A DNA stretch of 15,816 nucleotides from contig JBHIDJ010000070.1 in assembly GCA_046760105.1 (NCBI GenBank), positions 1 through 15,816 on the forward strand. Reading direction: 5' to 3'. The translations under genes were made by a program, and so were the position numbers. Source of the DNA: JBHIDJ01 sp046760105. GTDB taxonomy: Bacteria > Pseudomonadota > Gammaproteobacteria > Acidiferrobacterales > SPGG2. How positions within the stretch are numbered: position 1 is the stretch's first letter; each line of letters starts with the position of its first letter. The notes under the pieces were generated by a model, which was not told the DNA's origin, made no database searches, and was given only the letters and a program-made list of their open reading frames with translations. Below, piece by piece: positions 1-6,420 of this stretch.

Positions 1-54
1 AGCACTGCCTTCGGGAGGCAGGGGTCGGAGGTTCAAATCCTCTCACCCCGACCA
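1..54 (+). tRNA. tRNA-Pro (anticodon CGG), 5' part outside the window
   Basis: This is the 3' two thirds of a proline tRNA reading CCG codons. Visible are a 5-bp anticodon stem CTGCC/GGCAG around the loop TTCGGGA (anticodon CGG at 12-14), the run GGGGTC, a T arm GGAGG-TTCAAAT-CCTCT, the 3' acceptor strand CACCCCG, discriminator A and an encoded CCA at 52-54. The D arm and 5' acceptor strand lie before base 1. The T arm and variable region closely resemble enterobacterial tRNA-Pro as I remember it. No terminator is seen between the tRNA and the next gene, so a shared transcript is possible. Confidence 0.93.
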
Positions 55-78
55 GATCGCGAGTCCAGGGGATATGCG

Positions 79-297
79 TTGGGCCAACCTAACCGTATCC
101 TTATCATTGTGCTAGTGGTGTGGCTTCTCATGCGGGCAATCCAACGCTTAGTCGCCAAACGCCCCGTTAGCGAGGTGTGTGCCAGCAGTCACATGTTGCC
201 GTGCATCCATTGCGGTGTTCACATCCCGGCATCGCGGATGGTTATGGCACCGTATGCGGCATACGGCTCGCGCGAGCATATGGAGGCAGATTAGCGC
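79..297 (+). CDS. PP0621-family small membrane/zinc-ribbon-like protein
   Basis: A 71-residue protein with one N-terminal hydrophobic segment (about residues 7-19), a basic stretch, then a C-terminal motif of the type C-x2-C-G-V-H-x-P (C42, C45) ending in S-R-E-H. This matches the small PP0621-like family often found next to pilS/pilR in proteobacteria; its biochemical role is not known to me. The family motif normally ends Y-C-S-x-x-H, but here the Cys is Gly63 (codon GGC at 265-267), so one of the likely metal ligands is missing. The start is TTG at 79 with AGGGG at 67-71 as ribosome site; the ATG at 74 is out of frame. The gene starts 25 bases after the tRNA. Confidence 0.72.
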
Positions 298-307
298 CTG
301 GTACCCC

Positions 308-340
308 TTGACACTGCTGGCATCTTTGCCATCTATCAAA
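308..340 (+). promoter_or_regulatory. possible sigma-70 promoter for pilSR
   Basis: A perfect -35 hexamer TTGACA lies at 308-313 in the gap between the PP0621-like gene and pilS. No good -10 follows at 16-18 bases: TCTATC (332-337, spacer 18) and TATCAA (335-340, spacer 21) are the best available. It could drive pilSR, with the start codon at 362, but the weak -10 keeps this tentative. Confidence 0.3.
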
Positions 341-361
341 AGCTGTGCTACTTGAAGGGTT

Positions 362-2032
362 ATGGACGCCATGGACATCAGGACAGTCACTCCCGCGCTT
401 AGTCGCACGCAGAGCCAGATCGCGGTCGCGGCACAGAACTGGAAACTTCTCGCCTTATATAACTACTACCGTCTGACCATATCCGCGTCAGCGGTGATGC
501 TGGCGCTGACAACGCTGGACATTCCGCCCTTCGGTTTCGCGTCGCCGACGCTCTTCCTCGTCTCCAGCTTGATCTATGCGGCAATCGGTTTGCTGTCACT
601 GTTCACGATCCGCCGCGGAAAGCCTGATTTTGATACTCAGGCCACACTACAGATCTTCTCTGACATCACGCTCATCACCTTGCTCATGCACGCGAGCGGC
701 GGCCTCTCCAGCGGTCTTGGGCTAATGCTGCTCGTAGCGATCGCCGCCAGCAGTCTCATGCTGGGCAAAAAAATCGCGATCTTCTACGGAGCGTGGGCCA
801 CGCTTTCTATCCTTGTCGAGCACTTCTGGGGTTGGTGGATCGGTGACGTGAGCACAAGTGAGCTCCTACAAGGCTATCCCCAAGTCGGCATGCTGGGCAT
901 AGGCTTGTTCGTCACCGCCACGTTGGGTTACACGCTTGCCACCCGCTTGCGGGCCGCCGAGGCGCTCGCGGAACGGCGCGGCGTCGACATCGCCAATCTC
1001 ACCCAACTAAACGCCCTTGTCATTCAACGCATGCACTCGGGGGTGGTGGTGTGTGATCGCGAAGGACGTATTCGCATGATGAACAAAACCGCGGGGAACT
1101 TCCTGGGCGTACCCCAGGGTACCGGTAAAACAGCGCTCGCTAACGTCTTACCGGAGCTGGGTGCCCAACTTTCGCAGGTAACTACTATCGCCAACCTGCG
1201 CGCACGAACGCCAGTAAAGACCAGGACCGGTTATACCATCATCCCGCGGCTCACGGTGCTAGGTGATCCCCCACAGCACACCGGCACGCTGATCTTCTTA
1301 GAAGATGCGGCCATCGTCAGGCAGCAGGCACAGCAATTGAAGATGGCGGCGCTCGCGAGGCTGACCGCAAGCATCGCGCATGAGATTCGCAATCCGCTGG
1401 GGGCAGTCTCCAACGCGGCCCAATTGCTCGGTGAGGCCGCCCCAAAGGCAGGTGAGGAGGGTCGCCTGGTGCGGATCATCTCGGAACAAAGCCGGCGCAT
1501 GAATGTGATCGTGGAGAACATCACCCAGCTCAGCCGCCGCGATCAGGTCAGCCCGATCATGCTCCCGCTCAAGCCCTGGCTCGAGGAGTTCATGCAGCAC
1601 TTCGCCGAGACACTGAAGATCCCACGCGAGGCGTTTGCCGTCTACGGGGCGGAGGATCTTCAGGTCTGCGTCGACCCGGATCAGTTCTACCAGATCGTAG
1701 GAAATCTCTCGCAGAACGCGCTGCGCTACAGCCCGCCATACAATGGTAATCTGCTCGTGAAGTTTCAGGCGGGTAACAACCCGGAAGGGCGGTCGTTCTT
1801 GGACGTCATCGACTGGGGCAAAGGGGTTCCGGACGAGATTCGGGACAAGATATTCGAGCCGTTTTTCACTACCACCCCTAAGGGTACAGGCCTTGGCCTG
1901 TATATTGCACGTGAGTTGTGTGAAGGCAATGCTGCCAGCCTGGATTATTACCCCGGGCCCGGTGGCGTGGGCAGCCGCTTCCACATTACCTTCGCCCGTG
2001 CCGAAGAGTGCAGCGAATTAGGGATGGTATGA
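362..2032 (+). CDS. pilS: PilS, membrane sensor histidine kinase of type IV pili
   Basis: PilS senses a signal at the inner membrane (in Pseudomonas this includes pilin level) and controls phosphorylation of PilR. The 556 residues begin with about six hydrophobic segments (residues ~37-200), then a PAS-like domain (~215-330), then an NtrB/HisKA-type kinase: the H box HEIRNPLGA with phospho-acceptor His340, the N box around Asn452 (GNLSQNALRYSPP), the G1 box DWGKGVP (Asp484) and the G2 box GTGLGLYIA (from Gly508). All key residues are present, so it should be active. ATG at 362 has GAAGGG just upstream at 354-359. The stop codon overlaps the pilR start by four bases (ATGA), as expected for a coupled pair. 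Confidence 0.95.
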   Translation: MDAMDIRTVTPALSRTQSQIAVAAQNWKLLALYNYYRLTISASAVMLALTTLDIPPFGFASPTLFLVSSLIYAAIGLLSLFTIRRGKPDFDTQATLQIFSDITLITLLMHASGGLSSGLGLMLLVAIAASSLMLGKKIAIFYGAWATLSILVEHFWGWWIGDVSTSELLQGYPQVGMLGIGLFVTATLGYTLATRLRAAEALAERRGVDIANLTQLNALVIQRMHSGVVVCDREGRIRMMNKTAGNFLGVPQGTGKTALANVLPELGAQLSQVTTIANLRARTPVKTRTGYTIIPRLTVLGDPPQHTGTLIFLEDAAIVRQQAQQLKMAALARLTASIAHEIRNPLGAVSNAAQLLGEAAPKAGEEGRLVRIISEQSRRMNVIVENITQLSRRDQVSPIMLPLKPWLEEFMQHFAETLKIPREAFAVYGAEDLQVCVDPDQFYQIVGNLSQNALRYSPPYNGNLLVKFQAGNNPEGRSFLDVIDWGKGVPDEIRDKIFEPFFTTTPKGTGLGLYIARELCEGNAASLDYYPGPGGVGSRFHITFARAEECSELGMV

Positions 2033-3375
2033 CCAAAAAGCAGGTACTCGTCATTGATGACGAACCGGACATCCGGGAGGTGCTGGAGCTTACGCTGGGA
2101 CGAATGAATCTCGAGACCCGGTCGGCTGCTAACCTCCAGGAAGCACGACACCTTCTCCAAGGTTTCAAATTCGATCTGTGTCTGACGGACATGCGGCTTC
2201 CGGACGGCAATGGCATCGATCTGGTGCGCCATATCCAACAAGAGCACCCACAACTGCCGGTCGCCGTGATTACCGCCCACGGGAACATGGAAACGGCCAT
2301 CGCCGCACTCAAGGCGGGAGCGTTCGATTTCGTATCAAAACCACTGGATCTCAATGACTTGCGCAACATTGTGCGCAGTGCCCTGAAGGTCAGCCAGGCG
2401 CCGGCGCCGAAGCCTGAACAGCTGGGCACACGGGAATTACTCGGTGACTCGCCAGCGATCCAGAAAGTTCGCGCCATGATCGAGAAGCTGGCACGCAGTC
2501 AGGCCCCCGTATACATCAGCGGCGAATCGGGAACCGGTAAAGAGCTCGCGGCCAGGCTGATCCATGAACTCGGACCGCGCGGATCGAAGCCTTTTGTTCC
2601 CGTCAATTGTGGGGCTATCCCCGAACAGCTGATGGAGAGCGAATTCTTCGGACACAAAAAGGGCAGCTTTACGGGGGCCGTACAGGACAAGGATGGCCTG
2701 TTCAAGGCGGCCGATGGCGGGACCTTGTTTCTGGACGAGGTCGGGGATTTGCCAGTCCATATGCAAGTTAAGTTGCTGCGCGCCATCCAGGAAAGGTCGA
2801 TCCGATCGGTGGGCACCCAGTCTGAAATCCGCGTGGACGTGCGGCTCTTGAGCGCTACCCATAAGAAACTGCATGAACTCGTGAAAGAAGGGAAATTCCG
2901 TCAGGACCTGTATTACCGTCTCAACGTTATCGAGCTGCCGGTCCCCAGTCTCCGGGGGCGCCCGGAAGACATTCCGCTGCTGGCCGAGGCCTTGTGCGAA
3001 CGTCTGGCGAACAGTCAGGGTATGGCGGTGCCGAAACTATCTACGGGGGCACTGGAAGCCTTATCGCGCTATCATTTTCCGGGCAACGTGCGTGAGCTCG
3101 AAAACGTTCTCGAGCGCGCCCTGACACTGTGCGATGGCAACGAAATTGTCGCCGAAGACCTGCAGCTGCAGGACGAACCGCAAGCAGTGACCGAGCTCAC
3201 CCATCCCGAATTCTCGGGCCAAAGGTCGCTGGAAGAGTATCTCGAGCAGGTGGAACGCGGTGCCATCGAGCAGGCGCTGGCGAGAACCAATCGGAACAAG
3301 ACAGCGGCCGCGAAGCTACTCGGTATCACCTTCCGGGCGCTACGTTACAAGCTGGAAAAATTGGGGATCGAATAA
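2029..3375 (+). CDS. pilR: PilR, sigma-54-dependent response regulator of pilin transcription
   Basis: PilR is an NtrC-type activator that works with RpoN at the pilA promoter. Counting 448 residues from ATG 2029: receiver domain with acidic pair Asp10/Asp11, phospho-acceptor Asp54 (LTDMRLPDGNG) and Lys104; AAA+ domain with Walker A GESGTGKE (165-172), sigma-54 contact loop GSFTGA (212-217) and Walker B LFLDE (Asp236-Glu237); C-terminal Fis-type helix-turn-helix (about 420-447) ending ITFRALRYKLEKLGIE. The GSFTGA form of the usual GAFTGA is, from memory, also what Pseudomonas PilR has, so it is not a defect. A longer in-frame start at 2008 exists, but 2029 gives the ATGA overlap with pilS and has AGGGATGG in front. 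Confidence 0.95.
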   Translation: MTKKQVLVIDDEPDIREVLELTLGRMNLETRSAANLQEARHLLQGFKFDLCLTDMRLPDGNGIDLVRHIQQEHPQLPVAVITAHGNMETAIAALKAGAFDFVSKPLDLNDLRNIVRSALKVSQAPAPKPEQLGTRELLGDSPAIQKVRAMIEKLARSQAPVYISGESGTGKELAARLIHELGPRGSKPFVPVNCGAIPEQLMESEFFGHKKGSFTGAVQDKDGLFKAADGGTLFLDEVGDLPVHMQVKLLRAIQERSIRSVGTQSEIRVDVRLLSATHKKLHELVKEGKFRQDLYYRLNVIELPVPSLRGRPEDIPLLAEALCERLANSQGMAVPKLSTGALEALSRYHFPGNVRELENVLERALTLCDGNEIVAEDLQLQDEPQAVTELTHPEFSGQRSLEEYLEQVERGAIEQALARTNRNKTAAAKLLGITFRALRYKLEKLGIE

Positions 3376-3426
3376 CATTAGGGAAAGCAGGTTATCCGAC
3401 TCAAATCGGCAAATTCTGACCAAATA

Positions 3427-3508
3427 AGCGGCAGGGACGATCACAGATAAAACCAGAGTGACGCTCAGCGGCAGGCAGGAGATGACGCTCTACGTCAGTT
3501 TGCTGCCG
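3427..3508. repeat. interleaved direct and inverted repeats upstream of pilA
   Basis: AGCGGCAGG occurs at 3427-3435 and again at 3467-3475, exactly 40 bases apart. TGACGCTC occurs at 3459-3466 and 3483-3490, 24 bases apart. Two nested inverted repeats share the second copies: CGGCAG (3469-3474) with CTGCCG (3503-3508), and TGACG (3483-3487) with CGTCA (3493-3497). They may be binding sites for PilR or another regulator, or a stem-loop ending the pilSR message. No T run follows, which argues against a classic terminator. Confidence 0.45.
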
Positions 3509-3547
3509 AAATTTGTCATTCTGTACACAGATATTAAGGCTTAAAGT

Positions 3548-3571
3548 GCGCGAAAAATCTCATAAACGCGC
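3548..3571. promoter_or_regulatory. possible upstream activator site (inverted repeat)
   Basis: GCGCG at 3548-3552 is the inverted partner of CGCGC at 3567-3571, with an A/T-rich 14-base spacer. Its centre lies about 90 bases before the predicted pilA transcription start (about 3652), the usual distance for an NtrC-type enhancer. The sequence does not clearly match the TGTC-rich PilR sites reported in Pseudomonas, so the link to PilR is a guess from position. Confidence 0.25.
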
Positions 3572-3626
3572 TGTTTGAGGGGAAAACTTGCACCGCGGCG
3601 ATTTTCACCGCCATTTGAGAGGAGGG

Positions 3627-3642
3627 TGGCATAGTTCATGCA
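3627..3642 (+). promoter_or_regulatory. sigma-54 (RpoN) promoter, probable pilA promoter
   Basis: TGGCATAGTTCATGCA matches the consensus TGGCACG-N4-TTGCW with the diagnostic GG (3628-3629) and GC (3640-3641) at the required ten-base separation. Mismatches are only at the less conserved sixth, seventh and twelfth positions. Transcription would start near 3652, about 200 bases before the pilA ATG. This suits control by the PilR gene just upstream. Confidence 0.65.
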
Positions 3643-3853
3643 ACCCATTGAACATCCAGATGATCCCCGTCGCAGACGCTGATGGGCGATACGGCTCGAC
3701 TATGAGTCGCTGGACACAGGATATCGCGGAAAGCATCGGCCCTAAAGGGACTTGGGGGCCTTGCTTGAACGGTCCTGACAAGGTGTTGGGTCGGTTTTTT
3801 CCAAGATGTCCCCTTGAAGTGGTAACATTCTTTAGCATTTCTGGAGGCTCCAA

Positions 3854-4297
3854 ATGAGAAAACGTCAACAGGGCTTTACGCTCATCGAATTGATGATCGT
3901 GGTCGCGATCATCGGTATCCTGGCGGCCATCGCTGTACCGGCTTACCAGGACTATACAATCCGCTCGCGTGTGTCTGAAGGTGCGAGCCTCGCGGGCGCT
4001 GCCAAGACGGCAGTAGATGTCCGCTATAGCGAGACCGGCGACCTCACCACCATATCGGGGAATCATACCAGTCTTGGTCTCACCGCGGCCGGCAGCTACA
4101 TGGCCAAGTATGTAACCAGTGTTAATGTTTTGGCTAACGGCATAATCGAGGTAACCTTGTCGGCTAACAACGATCTAGGCGTGGCGGCGAGCGATACCTA
4201 CCAGTATTCGCCGATTGCGCAAGGCGGTAACCTCGAGTGGACGATAAATTCTGCTGGTCCTCAAGCGATCGACATGAAATACCTGCCGAGGCGGTAA
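3854..4297 (+). CDS. pilA: PilA, major type IVa pilin
   Basis: Structural subunit of type IV pili. The 147-residue prepilin has a short basic leader MRKRQQG, cut by the prepilin peptidase after Gly7. The mature protein would start at Phe8 (N-methylated in the family) with the conserved Glu at mature position 5 (Glu12). The hydrophobic helix FTLIELMIVVAIIGILAAIA is intact. The C-terminal domain ends W-T-I-N ... K-Y-L-P-R-R, where related pilins have W-x-C and LPxxCR. There is no cysteine in the whole protein, so the usual D-region disulfide is absent. A strong GGAGG site lies six bases before ATG, and a strong terminator follows the stop. Confidence 0.95.
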   Translation: MRKRQQGFTLIELMIVVAIIGILAAIAVPAYQDYTIRSRVSEGASLAGAAKTAVDVRYSETGDLTTISGNHTSLGLTAAGSYMAKYVTSVNVLANGIIEVTLSANNDLGVAASDTYQYSPIAQGGNLEWTINSAGPQAIDMKYLPRR

Positions 4298-4334
4298 ACA
4301 TATCGTAGCGCTTGTTTCAGCCTAATGAAGCAAG

Positions 4335-4366
4335 ATAAGGGCGGCGTAGGCCGCCCTTATTCTTTG
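4335..4366 (+). terminator. Rho-independent terminator after pilA
   Basis: A perfect 11-bp stem ATAAGGGCGGC / GCCGCCCTTAT with loop GTAG (4346-4349) is followed by TCTTT. The stem is also nearly symmetric, but the T-rich tail favours the + strand. It should separate abundant pilin message from the glycosyltransferase genes, with some read-through possible. Confidence 0.9.
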
Positions 4367-4389
4367 GAGTTGGTGTTAAATTTAGGAGT

Positions 4390-6354
4390 ATGAACCAAGG
4401 GACTCACCGATTCACCCTCGCGCTGATCGCTCTCGTTCTGGCGCTATCGGCAGTGGTCTATCTGCCTGGTATTTCGGGACCGTATGTATTCGACGATCGC
4501 TATAACCTCGTTAAGAACTCCTTTATTCGAATAAGTTCCCTCGATCCCAGGGACCTCTATCATGCCAGCTTCTCCATAGAATCGGGGCCACTGTTGCGCC
4601 CGCTCAGCATGCTGAGCTTTGCACTGAATTACTACTTTGCGGGAAGTTTCGACGATACCACCCCGTTCAAACTGACCAATCTGTGCATTCATGTCATCAA
4701 CGGGTTGCTGATCTTCTGGCTGGTGCGTCTGATATTTGCGCGCCTTTCTCAGATTCATCAGCGAGATGGTCCGGACGGCAACGGCAGGTTACAAAAAAAT
4801 GATCTCCTTGCCGCCGCCGTCGCTCTGCTCTGGATCGTCCACCCCATAAACCTAACCGGCGTTCTCTACATTGTGCAGCGGATGGCCGCCCTGTCCGCTC
4901 TCTTCACGCTGCTCGGACTGGTCTGCTACCTAAAAGGGCGCAATCGCATTGTTGCGGATCGTGCGGGAGGGATCTGGCTCATTGCATTTGGCTTGTTCGC
5001 CTTCGGGGGATTGGGCATGTTGAGCAAAGAAACTACTGCCCTGCTGCCATGCTTTATGCTGGCGCTGGAATTCACCCTCTTCGCGAACGAGGCGCCTTGG
5101 CGAGTTTGGTCGCAATTATCGGCCCGTATAAGAACTGCCGTGCTAGTCGCCACGCTATTGGTCGCGATAGCCACGCTGTTCTGGGCAATTGGCTTTGCCC
5201 TACCGGGGTATGCATCGCGTCCGTTCACCATGTTGGAACGCGTCCTTACTGAGTCACGTGTTTTAATTTTCTACCTCTCGCTGCTTATACTTCCGCGCAT
5301 CAACCAATTCGGCCTGCACCACGACGATATCGGGCTATCTAGCTCACTGTTCTCTCCTTGGACCACACTGCCTGCTGTATTGGGTATCATCGCATTGCTC
5401 GTGCTTGCTTGCCTTATAAGGAGAAGATCGCCGCTGCTGTCACTCGGGATCCTCTGGTTTTTTATCGGTCACCTCATGGAATCCACTATCCTGCCACTGG
5501 AGATCGCGCACGAGCACCGTAACTACCTGGCCTCCGTCGGCATTTTGCTGGCACTCGTTCATCTACTGCACCAGGGCATGCTAAGGCTCGGCAACCAAAG
5601 GCTATGGGTGCTTTATCCTGTGTTTGCCGCGATTTTTGCCGGCACCACGTTTCTGCGTGCTACGCAATGGTCTGATCTTAACAGCCTCGCCCATCACGAG
5701 GCGTTTCATCATCCAAATTCGGCCCGCGCCCAGGCGATGTTGGGTTCGTTACTGTATATCCAAGGCGATTACAAGCAGGCGATGGAGGCCGTCCGGCGTG
5801 CCGAAGCGCTGGCGCCAAATGAAGCAGGGTATAAGATCAACAGGCAGATACTAGCAATCCGGCTTGGTATGCCGCTAGACGCTGCTGTAAACGAAGAGAT
5901 CCTGAAGGTGCTGGCAACAGGCCGTCCGTCAACGTCAACGCAGATATCACTGGACTACGTTGGCAACTGTGTCGCGACGCATTGCTCAGAGCTGCAAGCG
6001 CCGATGGAGGCCTGGCTGAACACCTTGATAGAGAATGTACCTCCCTCTCTCGACGGCTCGTATTTCGATTACTTGCTTGGTCGTACCCTGGTCGCACAGG
6101 GCAAGGTCCTTGAAGGCCTAAACGTCCTGGAACGTGCCTACCGGGCCGACCCCAACTATCTTCACCCCTTGTTCGAGCTGGCGAACGTCTTTCTCGCGCT
6201 CAGGCAAATACAAAATGCGGAATTCATGTTGGACAGGCTACGCAGAGCCAATGAGGGTAATCTGCATCCCAGAGACAAGGAGATCGCGGAACTCGCGGCG
6301 GCCATAGAAAAATTGAAAAATGAGAACCAGCGGCTATCCCCAGGCGAATCGTAA
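4390..6354 (+). CDS. GT-C-type polytopic glycosyltransferase with TPR tail (TMTC-like), copy 1
   Basis: A 654-residue inner-membrane protein with many hydrophobic segments up to about residue 420 and a TPR-like C-terminal part (~445-478 and ~557-600). The first periplasmic loop carries the acidic pair of GT-C enzymes (FDD, Asp35/Asp36) followed by L-x-R-P-L-S; later come an invariant SKET block and HEHRNYL (374-380), which I associate with TMTC-like O-glycosyltransferases that use polyprenyl-phosphate sugars. The place beside pilA suggests the pilin as acceptor; this is inference. The next gene is a full-length paralogue. AGGAG (4384-4388) is only one base before ATG, an unusually tight spacing, with no better in-frame start. 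No promoter fits between the terminator and the gene. Confidence 0.8.
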   Translation: MNQGTHRFTLALIALVLALSAVVYLPGISGPYVFDDRYNLVKNSFIRISSLDPRDLYHASFSIESGPLLRPLSMLSFALNYYFAGSFDDTTPFKLTNLCIHVINGLLIFWLVRLIFARLSQIHQRDGPDGNGRLQKNDLLAAAVALLWIVHPINLTGVLYIVQRMAALSALFTLLGLVCYLKGRNRIVADRAGGIWLIAFGLFAFGGLGMLSKETTALLPCFMLALEFTLFANEAPWRVWSQLSARIRTAVLVATLLVAIATLFWAIGFALPGYASRPFTMLERVLTESRVLIFYLSLLILPRINQFGLHHDDIGLSSSLFSPWTTLPAVLGIIALLVLACLIRRRSPLLSLGILWFFIGHLMESTILPLEIAHEHRNYLASVGILLALVHLLHQGMLRLGNQRLWVLYPVFAAIFAGTTFLRATQWSDLNSLAHHEAFHHPNSARAQAMLGSLLYIQGDYKQAMEAVRRAEALAPNEAGYKINRQILAIRLGMPLDAAVNEEILKVLATGRPSTSTQISLDYVGNCVATHCSELQAPMEAWLNTLIENVPPSLDGSYFDYLLGRTLVAQGKVLEGLNVLERAYRADPNYLHPLFELANVFLALRQIQNAEFMLDRLRRANEGNLHPRDKEIAELAAAIEKLKNENQRLSPGES

Positions 6355-6420
6355 ACGGAAGTGAGATCAATAAGGCGCGACCGTATTGGATGCTTTATCC
6401 TGCTCGCTTAGTGGGCATTC

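Larger units (their letters stand above)
3376..3853 (+). promoter_or_regulatory. pilR-pilA intergenic control region and pilA leader
   Basis: These 478 bases hold no convincing gene. They contain paired repeats at 3427-3508, a palindrome TTAAG-G-CTTAA (3534-3544), an inverted pair GCGCG/CGCGC (3548-3552, 3567-3571), the sigma-54 promoter at 3627-3642, and downstream of it short hairpins CGACT-ATG-AGTCG (3697-3709) and GGCCC/GGGCC (3738-3742, 3756-3760). The pilA ribosome site GGAGG is at 3843-3847, six bases before ATG. If the sigma-54 start is right, the pilA message carries a leader of about 200 bases. I do not recognise a known riboswitch in it. Confidence 0.55.

Noticed and set aside
1298..1984. 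228-codon open frame on the minus strand
   Set aside because: It lies wholly within pilS, has no recognisable motif or ribosome site, and reads as a shadow of the kinase domain.
2008..2028. Longer start for PilR
   Set aside because: The ATG at 2029 gives the ATGA overlap with pilS, a good ribosome site and the expected receiver-domain start.
3738..3760. GGCCC/GGGCC hairpin as a terminator or riboswitch core
   Set aside because: There is no T run after it and no known riboswitch consensus around it; kept only as leader structure.
3752..3766. Second sigma-54-like element TTGGGGGCCTTGCTT nearer to pilA
   Set aside because: The GG and GC are nine bases apart from G to G instead of twelve; the element at 3627 has the right spacing.
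3588..3857. 89-codon open frame on the plus strand in the pilA leader
   Set aside because: It covers the sigma-54 promoter and the pilA ribosome site and has no protein-like pattern.
3605..4066. 153-codon open frame on the minus strand across the pilA start
   Set aside because: Its product shows no family features and it runs against the clear pilin gene and its promoter.
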